From Syntrophomonas wolfei subsp. methylbutyratica (GTDB taxonomy: Bacteria; Bacillota; Syntrophomonadia; Syntrophomonadales; Syntrophomonadaceae): a DNA stretch of 64,000 bases. Position 1 is the first letter of the stretch. Each line of letters begins with the position of its first letter. Positions 7,564 to 16,177 of this stretch are shown in pieces. Position numbers and translations under genes: made by a program. The stretch covers positions 1 through 64,000 of the forward strand of contig NZ_BBQT01000016.1 of NCBI RefSeq assembly GCF_001570625.1, given 5' to 3'. The notes beneath the pieces are model-generated. The model was not told the origin of the DNA. It saw only the letters and a list, made by a program, of their open reading frames with translations, and ran no database searches.

Positions 7564-8475
7564 ACCCGATTCATCTATCCCTTATGCTTGTTTTTGTACT
7601 TGTAAGCCTTGCCCTCTTCCTCTGGTTGGGGCTTAATCCCTTTGCTGTGGAGAGGAACCCGTTGAAAAAACGCCGCCTTTATCTGGCAGGCGGGAAGCTG
7701 AAAACCGCCGAGCGGATCGCCATCCGGTTTGCCACCTTGTTCCGGCAGACCCGCTGCACAAGAAAGAAATTCCTGATCATGATGTTCGCTTCGGCGGCAG
7801 GCGGTTTTCTGGCCGGAATGCTGCTGTTTGGCAGCGGCGACCTGGCGGCGGTGATGGCGGTGTGTGTGCTTTCCGCCCCGTACATCTACCTGACCATACA
7901 GAGCGCGGCAGCGGCGCGGGAGGAAATCGAGGGACTGGAAAACACGATGTCGGTGATTTCCAACGCCTACGCGGGCTGCGATGACATTGTCAAAGCGATG
8001 GAGCTTTATGTAGAGGAAAAAAACCGCTACATTCCCCCTTCACCTGAGAACCCCTACCCCTTTTGACGAGTTTGTCTCTGAGATAAAGTTCATCAATCCG
8101 AACATAGAACATGGGTTGTACCGTTTAGGTGCCAAGATCAAAAACCGGTACTTTGCGGAGTGGACCAAAATACTCATCCTGTGCCATCAAGATCGGCAGC
8201 TGAAATTTGCCTTGTTTCCGGTGGTCAAAGCCATGAACGACGCCAAATCCATGCAAGTGGAAAGCGACGGCATGATGGTGCGGGTCTGGCGGGACTATTT
8301 ATTGACGGCGGGCCTGATGTTCTCCGTCATTCCCATGATGCGCTTTTCCAACGCCGAGTGGTTTTCCATCCTGACCACAACCGCCATCGGCAAGCTGCTG
8401 GTTGTCCTCATGCTGCTGACCGCCCTGGCCACGGCCTTTTATGTGCTGCGGGCGACAAAACCATCCAACAGATAA
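7560..8475 (+). pseudogene. TadB-like type II secretion F protein, frameshifted
   Basis: Two frames make up one protein of about 300 residues. The first (7560-8066) has two N-terminal membrane segments and ends in VEEKNRYIPPSPENPYPF. The second resumes with HLRTPTPFDEFVSEIKF and runs through INPN, LYRLGAKIKNRYF and two C-terminal membrane helices to 8475. Dropping one C from the C5 run at 8034-8038 gives a continuous NRYIPLHLRTPTPFDEF, so a single-base insertion explains the break. A sequencing error in a homopolymer is possible. TadB is an inner-membrane platform partner of CpaF and TadC; without it the pilus should not assemble. Confidence 0.8.
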
Positions 8476-8487
8476 AGAGGTTCACCG

Positions 8488-9390
8488 TTGTTTTACCAAA
8501 CCGTCATTTTCATCCTGCTGCTTGCGGCGGGATTTTTAATTTGCCGGGAGCTTTTGAAAATCCCCCAAGCAAGCATGAAGAAAAACCTAAAAAACCTGCA
8601 AATCGAAAAAGAGAAACCAGGCAAACGGCTAATAAATCGCTTTGTCATGCCCCTGGTCAGGCCGGTTTCCCGGTTGATCCGGCTTGACCCCGTACAAGAG
8701 GCAAGAATGGCGTCCATGCTGCGGCGCGGCGGGCTTAACCTCACACCCAGGGAATACCAGGCCAGGGCGCTCATCTGCGCCGCGTTCACCCTGCCGCTGC
8801 TGATTCCCCTTTTGTTGATCGGGGCAACAAACGTCGCGCCCGTTATTCTCATTTTTGCGGTGGTCGTGTATTTTCATTTCACCTCCGACCTCAAAGACCA
8901 ATTAAAAGCGAAAAAGAACCGCATTGAAATGGAAATGCCGAGCTTCATCCGTTCCATCCTGTATAAACTGGACGACATCAGAGGCGGCAATCAAACCGTG
9001 GTGCAGGTGGATTTGATCCAGATTTTTAAAGATTACCTGCGGGTGGCCAGCGATGTGTTTTATTCCGACATCTCCATCCTGGTCATGGAGATGAAAGCGA
9101 AGGACATTGAAACCGCCCTGCGAAGCTTCAACGCACGTCTGGGGCTGACGGATATTTCCTTTCTGACCAACGCCCTCATCGGCCTGCACCGGGGCGAGCA
9201 TCAAAGGGAGGCTCTGGCCTACCTTGCCCGGGACATGGACATCAAAGCCAGGGAAGCCCTGAAGTTAAAACTGAATAAATTGCCCGGCAGGGTCAAGATC
9301 GCTTCCATCCCTCTGGTGGCCGTGACCCTGGCCACCCTGCTCTACGTCATCGGCTCCCACATGACCCAGGCAATGGGGGGCCTTTTTTAA
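8488..9390 (+). CDS. tadC: TadC-like type II secretion F-domain protein
   Basis: 300 residues with a TTG start at 8488. There is an N-terminal membrane helix (VIFILLLAAGFLI), a paired hydrophobic stretch near residues 85-130, a cytoplasmic helical domain with FIRSILYKLDDIRGGN and a C-terminal helix ending in SHMTQAMGGLF. This matches the TadC branch of the F-protein family, which forms the inner-membrane platform of Flp/Tad pili with TadB. It is directly downstream of tadB and upstream of the pilin genes. Confidence 0.8.
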   Translation: MFYQTVIFILLLAAGFLICRELLKIPQASMKKNLKNLQIEKEKPGKRLINRFVMPLVRPVSRLIRLDPVQEARMASMLRRGGLNLTPREYQARALICAAFTLPLLIPLLLIGATNVAPVILIFAVVVYFHFTSDLKDQLKAKKNRIEMEMPSFIRSILYKLDDIRGGNQTVVQVDLIQIFKDYLRVASDVFYSDISILVMEMKAKDIETALRSFNARLGLTDISFLTNALIGLHRGEHQREALAYLARDMDIKAREALKLKLNKLPGRVKIASIPLVAVTLATLLYVIGSHMTQAMGGLF

Positions 9391-9497
9391 TGTGAAAACG
9401 GGGCAACCCTTTTCAAAAATACATTTTCAGGAGGTTAATACCCATGCAAACCATCAAAAACGCAGCCTCAATTACGGAAGAAAGGAGGACAGATCCC

Positions 9498-9695
9498 ATG
9501 AGAAAGAGGATGGACAACACTCTTGTGAAAGCCGGAAACGTGCTGGCAAAGCGCGACGGCGACCAGATGACCGGCTGGCTGATCGTGGTGCTGGTTGTTG
9601 TCGTGGTAGGCGCAATATTCATGACCCTGTACCAAGGCTCCATCACCGACATCTGGAACAGCATCGTGGACAAAATCACCGGCCTTTTGAACTAA
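9498..9695 (+). CDS. Flp-like pilin, first tandem copy
   Basis: 65 residues from the ATG at 9498 with AAAGGAGGA; an in-frame ATG at 9444 also has a good AGGAGG site, giving an 83-residue form. The product is a short basic N-terminus, RDGDQMTGW, one long hydrophobic helix (LIVVLVVVVVGAIFMTLY) and a short amphipathic tail ending in ITGLLN. Size and layout fit a Flp-type pilin or a small pilin-like membrane protein. Cleavage by the locus prepilin peptidase after the Gly of RDG is plausible, but the usual Glu at +5 is missing. The core is almost identical to the next gene. Confidence 0.7.
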   Translation: MRKRMDNTLVKAGNVLAKRDGDQMTGWLIVVLVVVVVGAIFMTLYQGSITDIWNSIVDKITGLLN

Positions 9696-9782
9696 TTGCA
9701 GCAAAAGGCAGCGGCGCGGGGGAAGCATTGCTTCCCCTTTCCCTTTGAAACCAAATCTAAAAAACAAACGGAGGTATTGATT

Positions 9783-9992
9783 ATGATGACTGCTTTGAAA
9801 AACAAAATCAGAATGATGGGCCTGAAAGCCGGAAACGTGCTGGCAAGGCGCGACGGCGATCAAATGACCGGCTGGCTCATCGTGGTACTCATCGTCGTGG
9901 TAGTGGGCGCGGTGTTCATGACTCTGTATCAAGGTTCCATCACCACCATCTGGAACAGCATTGTCAGCAAAATTACCGGCTTGCTGAACTGA
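9783..9992 (+). CDS. Flp-like pilin, second tandem copy
   Basis: 69 residues from ATG 9783 (or 9786) with ACGGAGGT upstream. From KAGNVLA to the C-terminus it is a near copy of the preceding pilin, with conservative changes in the helix (VVLIVVVVGAVFMTLY) and tail. It is a tandem duplication whose N-terminal leaders have diverged more than the mature part, which is what selection on assembled subunits would give. The stop overlaps a possible upstream start of the next gene. Confidence 0.7.
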   Translation: MMTALKNKIRMMGLKAGNVLARRDGDQMTGWLIVVLIVVVVGAVFMTLYQGSITTIWNSIVSKITGLLN

Positions 9993-10039
9993 TGAAAGTC
10001 GCCAAAGGCATATCCGCGGACGCGGGAGGTGCAACACCA

Positions 10040-10525
10040 ATGAACAGCCAGCACCGGGGCATACGGGGGAGAGCTTCTCTCCCCCGGCCTTTTCAAAAGC
10101 TACTGAACAAAGAAGGCAGCAGCTATTTCGATCTGATCATCAAGACCCTGGTGGTAATTACGCTCATGGCTACGGTGATAAGCTTTTTGGGCGTTTTCAC
10201 CACTTATTTGAATTTAAATCACATGTGTCGGCGTGTTGTGCGGGTGGTTGAGCTGGAGGGGCAGGTATCTAACGCCGCCTATGATGTGTTCTACCGGCTG
10301 AAGCAGCAAACTGGACTATCACCGGAGATGACTGTCGAGGATGTGGCGTATTGCGACGTCCAAGACCAGAAAATTCAATTGCGGGAGACCTTTACAGTCA
10401 CGATGAAATACAGCCACGCCTTTGCAATTTTCAAACCATCCTTTGCCCCCCCTGTTGAAATCCATATTCCGATGAAAGTAAGTATTGGCGGCATGTCGGA
10501 GAAATACTGGAAGCTCCCGGAATGA
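10040..10525 (+). CDS. DUF4320-like TadE-type pseudopilin
   Basis: 161 residues from ATG 10040 with GGGAGGT nine bases upstream; the frame is also open from an ATG at 9992. A positively charged leader precedes a single N-terminal membrane helix (TLVVITLMATVISFLGVF), then an extracellular domain with VRVVELEGQ, a conserved QQTGL and the C-terminal SEKYWK. This is the pattern I associate with DUF4320 proteins of Firmicute ICE pilus loci. The likely role is a minor pilin or assembly protein acting outside the membrane. It overlaps the next gene by 4 bp. Confidence 0.65.
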   Translation: MNSQHRGIRGRASLPRPFQKLLNKEGSSYFDLIIKTLVVITLMATVISFLGVFTTYLNLNHMCRRVVRVVELEGQVSNAAYDVFYRLKQQTGLSPEMTVEDVAYCDVQDQKIQLRETFTVTMKYSHAFAIFKPSFAPPVEIHIPMKVSIGGMSEKYWKLPE

Positions 10526-11034
10526 GAGCGCCGGAAAGGGGGAAAGCTGTGGGCCATCTCAAACGAATTATGAACAACCGGAAGGGCGACGTTTTTTTGT
10601 TTATCCTGCTCCTCGTCTTTTTCATCCTGACCCTTTCCGTAATGCTTATCGAATACTTCCGCATGGAAAGCCTCTACCAGCAAGTGGAGTACGTACTCCA
10701 ACGCGGAGTAAACGTATCCGTGGAATACGCCATACGGGACGATTACCGCAGGGACGGCTATTCCCGGCTGGACAGCGCCCTGGCCGAAGAGATGCTGTAC
10801 GCCTATTTGTACGAAAATATGGGGCTGGATTCTGAACTAAACAAGTATGCCGGGAATCAGTGGGTTTATCAGCTTGAGGTTGAGCGCATCGACGCCACCG
10901 ACAGCCCGCCCGGCCTGACGCTGACCGGGACGCTGAAAACCCGCAGCGCCTTTAACTTTCTGAGCGGCACGATCCGGCTACCCTTCACCATATCCAGCGT
11001 CAACATCCGCATTGAGGAAGGAGGTTCCCCATGA
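10522..11034 (+). CDS. TadE/TadF-like minor pilin protein
   Basis: 170 residues if started at the overlapping ATG (ATGA with the previous stop). A GTG at 10549 has a stronger ribosome site (GGAAAGGGGG) and would give 161 residues. One N-terminal membrane helix (VFLFILLLVFFILTLSVML) is followed by an extracytoplasmic domain. The layout matches TadE/TadF-type pseudopilins, but sequence support is weak. Its place between the DUF4320-like gene and the surface protein supports a structural or assembly role in the pilus. Confidence 0.6.
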   Translation: MRAPERGKAVGHLKRIMNNRKGDVFLFILLLVFFILTLSVMLIEYFRMESLYQQVEYVLQRGVNVSVEYAIRDDYRRDGYSRLDSALAEEMLYAYLYENMGLDSELNKYAGNQWVYQLEVERIDATDSPPGLTLTGTLKTRSAFNFLSGTIRLPFTISSVNIRIEEGGSP

Positions 11035-14000
11035 TTAAAAAGCTCATCTTTACCATTCCACTTGTGCTTGTCTGCTGCCTGCTGCTGTCGGCCCAAGCCT
11101 TTGCTTTGTCAGAGAGCGACATTGCAATCAATGTCGCTTCCCCCATAGACAGCCTTGCCAGTGAAAGCGGAGTGGTTGCCGTGGAGCAGTTTCCGACCCA
11201 AATCTCTATCAATGCCACGGCCAAAACCGGCGTGCTCACCGAGGTCCGGCTAGAGTACGGAGAACAAAGCCAAGCGATAACCCCAAACTACACATTGACG
11301 ATTGAAAATAAAGAGGCTTGCGGTCCCTGCACCGTCACCGTCCAAACGGATCAGGGAGCTGTTCTTGTCGTTACGGCCAATGTGGTCTTTCAAGTCCGGG
11401 CGACCTATGACACCCGATACCGCACCATCGGCATGAACGTGAAAGAAATCTACGAGAATGAAAAGTTGATAAAGTCCTTCCCGGAGCTGCAGCGCATCGA
11501 CCTTGTAAACGCCAACACCGTGGCCGACCATGAACAGGCGCGGATCGCCGGGTGGATCGGCAAACACGACGGCGGCACCTACACGCTGAAAGGAAGCCTG
11601 GTGGTGGAAATCCACAATATTTCAACGGGTAAAATCTACGGAACCTATGACACGGGCACGGATTTTGAACCGCTGACCGCCCGTTTCGACTGGACGCCCC
11701 AAACTCTGATTGCCTTTGAAACCATGGGCAATACGGCGCTGTCCTATCAGGCCCCGGTGAAAATTGATGTGGAAGCGACCTGGTGCGACGAAAGCAAGCA
11801 GGAGATTTTCGGGAAGCTCAACGCCCAAGACAAAGGAGTGCCGGAGCTGCTTTACCCTTATCAGACCGCCGCCGTCACCTTCCATAAGGACGACATCAAG
11901 CTGTCCCGCAACTATCAATACATGGGGCTGGAATGGGATTATACCCCGGAAACAAAAAAATTTACCGACGGAGAAAGCAAAACACAGACGGAAATTACCC
12001 AGAAAATCCATTATCAAATCCCTGCCGCCCACTTCTATTTTAAGTTCAAAGCATGTGACGGGAACGACCTGTCGGTTGCCATCCGCGCCCCGGCCACAGT
12101 GAACCGGGGCGACGATTATTCCTTTACCGTCATTTACATGAACAGCGGAAAGAGTCCCGCCTATGACGTGCCCCTTAAAGGTACGACGGACGGCGTTCTG
12201 ATAGAGGAAATTCCTGCTGTGCAGGACTTCCAGCCCAATACCAGCCAAACCTATGTTGTCAAACGAACCGCCAACACCGCCGCCGGTGAAATCCATTTGT
12301 GGGCCAACATCGGCGTGCCGGAGGGCTTCCATGACGGCAATCTCAGCAACAATACCGCTACGGCGGTGATCAAAATCGTTGACCCCGCGCCCGAAGCAAC
12401 GCCCGAGCCCGGCGACCAGCCTGACCAGCCGGATAACCCGGACAATCCCAGCAACCCCGGCAATCCCCCGGACGAACCACCCGGCATGAAGGAATCCTGC
12501 GACCTGTCGGCAAGCATCCTGGCCCCGCCCACGGTTTACGAGCATGAGGGTTACAGCTTTACCGTGAGCTTTGCCAATCATTCCGATATGGACCTGAAAG
12601 CTGTCCCCTTGAAGGGGAAAAGCAATGAAAATACGCTGTCGCAAATACCGAAAACGGCTGACTTCAAGCCGCAGGAAACCAAATCCTTTACTGTCACGGG
12701 TACGGCAGGGAATGCGGGCGAGATATACCGTCTGTGGGCCAATATCACAGCACCAAATGGATTGACAGATGAAAATCCAATCAACAACACCGCGATTTCA
12801 AGCATCACGGTAGTGGAAAAACCTGCTGACAGCCTGGATAATCCGCCGAACCCCGATAACCCTGATAATCCCGAGGAACCCGGCAATCCAGACAACCCGG
12901 ACAATCCGAATAATCCTGATAACCCGGATAATCTGTCGTGCGACGTATGGGTGAACCTGTCGTCTCCGCCCACGGCTTACGAACAGGAGGAATACAGCTT
13001 TACCATATACTTTGCCAACTCCACCGGCAAGGCATTGACTGATGTGGGCCTGAATGTCACCATCGACGGCCAGGCGGTCCCCGCCGTGCCCGCCACGGCC
13101 AATTTCAAAGCCTATGAAAAGAAATCCTTCCTTGTCACCGGCACGGCAGGCGAAAAAGGGACAATCATCCGGCTTGCGGCACAGGTATCGCCACCCGTGG
13201 ATTATACGGATACCAACATGAGCAACAACCAGGCAGCGGCAAAGATCGCGGTGTTGGAGCGTCCCTATGACCTGGACGTGCAGCGAATTACGCCCGACCG
13301 GTATAAAGAAAACCAAACGGTAATCAGCACCATCCGGGTATCCAACAAAGGAAGCATGGACTTTACACCCGGACAGAGAGTTTCCGTGCTGTTTCAGATC
13401 CCGGAGCTTTCGCTTAAAAAGCGTGTGGATGCGGTAGTCATGGAGCAGAATACCTGGAATACCGTGTCAGTCAGATGGGATACTCCGAGCGTCCAGACAG
13501 ATAAAAACATTACCCTGATTGCCACCATCAACCCCGATGAGATTTTGGATAATGAAACCTCCACCGCCAACAACACCTATGCCCAACAGTCCGTCATTAA
13601 AAACGTAACCTATGAGGAACCGGCGGAAAGCCGGGCGCTGCCCGATCCGCCCCAAAGAAATGAACAGCCCAGGGTGACATGGTGGGAGCAACGGTATGAA
13701 AACGGGCAGTTTGTATGGCGGCAGTATTACGCCGAATTACGGGTAAATGCCGCGCTGGACTATGACACCAAAGCCAAAGGCTATCTCAAATCGGGCTATG
13801 GCTATGCCATCCGCGTCACGGCCACTGTGAACACCAACTACGACCGGCCGGAGCTGATTACCGCCCCGCAGACGGCGGAGGTCTATTTGCCCGAACACCG
13901 CTATGAAACCGCCATCCCTCTGGTAAAGGAAGGCGGGCAATTTGTTTTCCGGGAGAATCCCGCCTCTCCCTTCCGCTATAGGAAGCAGTACATCCCGGTC

Positions 14001-14153
14001 TGGTTCCCGGATTTCAGGGATTGCATCGTACAGCTTCTTGTTACCGACGCCCATACGCCCGGCGGAACACTGTCCAAATGGATAACCGGAGGGGAGCTGA
14101 AAATCTATGTGGTGGACAGCATGTACGATGATGATGTCACCACGGGAAATTGA
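11031..14153 (+). CDS. Secreted CARDB-like repeat surface protein
   Basis: 1040 residues with AAGGAGG before the ATG. Residues 1-26 are a Sec signal peptide (LVCCLLLSAQAFA). The first 340 residues contain beta-rich domains of unknown family. Three or four CARDB-like domains follow, each with a pattern like PxTVxxxxxYSFTVxFxN and ending in LSNNxA-type strands. They are separated by linkers of repeated PDNPDNP units (near residues 455-485 and 600-640). The C-terminal 200 residues form another domain rich in Tyr and Arg. No LPxTG or membrane anchor is seen at the C-terminus. A role as adhesin or pilus-associated surface protein is inferred from domain type and its location inside the Tad operon. 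Confidence 0.75.
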   Translation: MIKKLIFTIPLVLVCCLLLSAQAFALSESDIAINVASPIDSLASESGVVAVEQFPTQISINATAKTGVLTEVRLEYGEQSQAITPNYTLTIENKEACGPCTVTVQTDQGAVLVVTANVVFQVRATYDTRYRTIGMNVKEIYENEKLIKSFPELQRIDLVNANTVADHEQARIAGWIGKHDGGTYTLKGSLVVEIHNISTGKIYGTYDTGTDFEPLTARFDWTPQTLIAFETMGNTALSYQAPVKIDVEATWCDESKQEIFGKLNAQDKGVPELLYPYQTAAVTFHKDDIKLSRNYQYMGLEWDYTPETKKFTDGESKTQTEITQKIHYQIPAAHFYFKFKACDGNDLSVAIRAPATVNRGDDYSFTVIYMNSGKSPAYDVPLKGTTDGVLIEEIPAVQDFQPNTSQTYVVKRTANTAAGEIHLWANIGVPEGFHDGNLSNNTATAVIKIVDPAPEATPEPGDQPDQPDNPDNPSNPGNPPDEPPGMKESCDLSASILAPPTVYEHEGYSFTVSFANHSDMDLKAVPLKGKSNENTLSQIPKTADFKPQETKSFTVTGTAGNAGEIYRLWANITAPNGLTDENPINNTAISSITVVEKPADSLDNPPNPDNPDNPEEPGNPDNPDNPNNPDNPDNLSCDVWVNLSSPPTAYEQEEYSFTIYFANSTGKALTDVGLNVTIDGQAVPAVPATANFKAYEKKSFLVTGTAGEKGTIIRLAAQVSPPVDYTDTNMSNNQAAAKIAVLERPYDLDVQRITPDRYKENQTVISTIRVSNKGSMDFTPGQRVSVLFQIPELSLKKRVDAVVMEQNTWNTVSVRWDTPSVQTDKNITLIATINPDEILDNETSTANNTYAQQSVIKNVTYEEPAESRALPDPPQRNEQPRVTWWEQRYENGQFVWRQYYAELRVNAALDYDTKAKGYLKSGYGYAIRVTATVNTNYDRPELITAPQTAEVYLPEHRYETAIPLVKEGGQFVFRENPASPFRYRKQYIPVWFPDFRDCIVQLLVTDAHTPGGTLSKWITGGELKIYVVDSMYDDDVTTGN

Positions 14154-14565
14154 TATGCTGCTTTGCGCCATTCCTCTCCTGTGGGCGGCCCTTATGGATT
14201 GGAAAAAGCGGATCATCCCCGACTGGACATGGATTTCTATTCTCCTGATCGGCGGCGTATCCGCTTTTCTTCTGCCGTACCCGACCCCGGCCCAGCGGAT
14301 TGCGGGATTTCTGCTGCCGGGTATCTGCCTGCTGCTCCTTGCCGTGAAATACGGCGGCGTGGGCGGGGGTGATGTAAAGCTTGCGGCGGCGCTGGGGTTT
14401 TGTTTTGGCCTGAACGCGCTGGCGGCCATCCTCTTTTTCGCTTTGCCCCCCGCCTGCGTCTATGCAAAGGCAACCCGGCAAAGGAGCGTACCGCTGGCCG
14501 TCTTTTTGTGCATCGGATTTTTTATATATGCCGGTGTTCTTTTTATATACGGACTGACCTGCTGA
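14134..14565 (+). CDS. TadV/CpaA-type prepilin peptidase
   Basis: 143 residues from ATG 14134, inside the end of the previous gene; ATG 14155 is an alternative. The product is a chain of hydrophobic helices. The two catalytic aspartates of the A24 family are visible: Asp in ALMDWKKRIIPDW and Asp in VGGGDVKLAAA. The short length without an N-terminal methylase domain is typical of TadV/CpaA. It would process the Flp-like pilins at the cytoplasmic face of the membrane. Intact active-site motifs suggest this part of the locus has not decayed. Confidence 0.85.
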   Translation: MSPREIDMLLCAIPLLWAALMDWKKRIIPDWTWISILLIGGVSAFLLPYPTPAQRIAGFLLPGICLLLLAVKYGGVGGGDVKLAAALGFCFGLNALAAILFFALPPACVYAKATRQRSVPLAVFLCIGFFIYAGVLFIYGLTC

Positions 14566-14589
14566 CTTAAATACAAGGGGGTGTTTTTT

Positions 14590-14679
14590 GTGGAGTTGAA
14601 AACGATTTTAACCATCGTGCTTTGCCTGGTGATTATTGGCGGCACGGCGTCCCTGTATCTCAGGCGAAAAAAGAAATAA
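14590..14679 (+). CDS. 29-residue single-helix membrane peptide
   Basis: A GTG at 14590 follows AGGGGGTG at good spacing and opens 29 codons. The peptide has a hydrophobic core (ILTIVLCLVIIGGTASLYL) and a basic end RRKKK, the topology of a single-pass membrane peptide with its C-terminus inside. It is the last gene before a weak terminator and so the probable end of the pilus operon. Function unknown. Confidence 0.6.
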   Translation: MELKTILTIVLCLVIIGGTASLYLRRKKK

Positions 14680-14697
14680 CGGCGCGGCGGCAAAAGG

Positions 14698-14719
14698 GAC
14701 GGCAACACCGTCTTTTTTT
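14698..14719 (+). terminator. Short hairpin with T7 tract
   Basis: GACGG and CCGTC form a 5-bp stem with a CAACA loop, followed by seven T residues. The stem is short, so termination may be partial. It separates the pilus operon from the following accessory genes. Confidence 0.45.
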
Positions 14720-14747
14720 GACGGTCCGTAGATGGAAGGAAAACAGC

Positions 14748-15356
14748 ATGAGCGAAGAAAAACGCATGGTGGACACCTATGAGATAACACACGCCATCCA
14801 TGTTGGAGATAAAGAAGTCCTCTTTGCGGTGGACGAAAAGAAAAGCGACTGCCCCTATATGGTCTGCGACTGCACCTGGGATAATCCGTTGGGTATCGAC
14901 CACTATTTTAATGCCGCGGGAAGCGCGGACTATCTGGAAATGATGGCGGAGTTTGCCGACCGGGTACAAGCGCAGCTTGAAGCGGTAAAAGCGGAACGGG
15001 ACAAAATCACCGTCCCGCTTTCGCCCTTCACGACGGAGCATTGCACACCAAACGATTACGGCGAAAACATTGAAAACAAGGTTGTGGTCATCAGGACGGA
15101 GCGCCTGCGTCCTGAATATCGCACCGCCGACAAGCAGCTTGTGCTGGCCGTGAGCGGCTTTGGCACTTATGCCAATACCAGAGGCCGGGCGGTCTACACC
15201 GTCAATCTCTATTCCGGCAAGGAATCCCGCTGGAATCGGGAGGACATCCTGGGTGTTCTTAAACCCGAATATATGCCCGATTGGGCCAAGGACCGGCTAA
15301 AGCAGATACAGACCGAACGGCAGGCAAAACGCAAAAAACAAGGACAAGAGCGTTAG
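14748..15356 (+). CDS. ICE accessory protein of unknown function (202 aa)
   Basis: 202 residues from ATG 14748 with GGAAGG upstream; the upstream extension of the frame covers the terminator and the 29-residue gene and is rejected. The protein begins with a beta-rich part (YEITHAIHVGDKEVLFAVDE and YMVCDCTW), has a helical middle with Glu and Ala, and ends in a basic segment with QGQER. No catalytic motif is visible. The neighbouring 98-residue protein starts with a similar plan (YVITDRLAVGNAEFVIG, then a TWKC motif), so the two may be related. I infer a function in element maintenance or anti-defence. Confidence 0.6.
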   Translation: MSEEKRMVDTYEITHAIHVGDKEVLFAVDEKKSDCPYMVCDCTWDNPLGIDHYFNAAGSADYLEMMAEFADRVQAQLEAVKAERDKITVPLSPFTTEHCTPNDYGENIENKVVVIRTERLRPEYRTADKQLVLAVSGFGTYANTRGRAVYTVNLYSGKESRWNREDILGVLKPEYMPDWAKDRLKQIQTERQAKRKKQGQER

Positions 15357-15370
15357 GAGGTTTTTAGGCT

Positions 15371-15667
15371 ATGGAAAAGGAGATCAACGCCGGGTATGTC
15401 ATTACCGACCGGCTGGCCGTGGGCAACGCGGAATTCGTCATCGGGCAAAGCGATACGGCTCCCGCGAAGTTTGTTACATGGAAATGCAGAAAGGGCGAAA
15501 AGGATTACTTTTGGGGGCATTACCTGGGCGACCGGCTGACTGCTTTGGAGGACCTGTGCAACCGGGCGCTGGATGAAATTCATCATCTCAAATTGTTACA
15601 GCAGGATCAAGAAAATGAGGTAAAGCCGGAACGTCCGGTCAAAAAACGGTGCGAGCCGGAACGGTGA
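15371..15667 (+). CDS. ICE accessory protein of unknown function (98 aa)
   Basis: 98 residues with TAGGAGG before the ATG, starting 15 bp after the previous gene. Its N-terminal part (YVITDRLAVGNAEFVIGQ and KFVTWKC) parallels the start of the 202-residue neighbour, followed by a helix with EDLCNRALDEIHHL and a basic tail ending in EPER. Tight spacing suggests one operon with the flanking genes. I do not recognise a named family. Confidence 0.6.
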   Translation: MEKEINAGYVITDRLAVGNAEFVIGQSDTAPAKFVTWKCRKGEKDYFWGHYLGDRLTALEDLCNRALDEIHHLKLLQQDQENEVKPERPVKKRCEPER

Positions 15668-15677
15668 GGTGAACAAA

Positions 15678-16151
15678 ATGGCATTTAAAATCAATGCCGC
15701 CACCCCGGAGGAAGCCGCCCTGTTCTACTCCAACGCCGAAAAGGACAAGGAGCTTGGCTGCATCGGCCATTTGCGCGGCGACTTCGGATGCGGCGGCAGA
15801 GAGTTTTGGAGTACCTGGTGGGAGCATCAAGGCGACCTGAAGACACAGGCATTTAAGGACGAATTTGACGTATTTATCAACTCCCTGCGGAAACAGGGGC
15901 TATTGAAAGACCGCAGCAGCATGGCGGAATTTTGCCACGCGCACCCGGAATCCAAAATTCCGGGCGCGTGGCATCTCGACGTTTACGGTTTTCGGGTGGA
16001 TACCGACAAACACCGCTATTATATCCGCTGCTTTCCGCATGGGGGCGATTACAACTTCTACATCTACTGCTATATAAACGAAAAGGAACGACTGCGCGAG
16101 CAAGCACAGAGCAAGCCAATCCATAAGAAAAAGCATGAACCGGAACGGTGA
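15678..16151 (+). CDS. ICE accessory protein of unknown function (157 aa)
   Basis: 157 residues from ATG 15678 with GGTGAGGTG upstream; a GTG at 15669 is the alternative. Features are an ELGCIGHLRGDFG segment, WWEHQ, a CHAHPESKIPGAWHLDVYGF stretch rich in His and aromatics, and a YYIRCFPHGGDYNFYIYCY beta region before a basic tail ending in EPER. The aromatic and His-rich content suggests a folded alpha/beta protein, but I know no function. It lies between the 98-residue gene and an HTH gene in one run. Confidence 0.6.
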   Translation: MAFKINAATPEEAALFYSNAEKDKELGCIGHLRGDFGCGGREFWSTWWEHQGDLKTQAFKDEFDVFINSLRKQGLLKDRSSMAEFCHAHPESKIPGAWHLDVYGFRVDTDKHRYYIRCFPHGGDYNFYIYCYINEKERLREQAQSKPIHKKKHEPER

Positions 16152-16177
16152 GGCCCGTGCTTTTAAGGAGGGAGAAC

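Noticed and set aside
12251-12973. Minus-strand frames opposite the surface protein, rich in Gly-Leu-Ser repeats
   Set aside because: They mirror the PDNPDNP-coding repeats of the plus-strand gene and lack ribosome sites.
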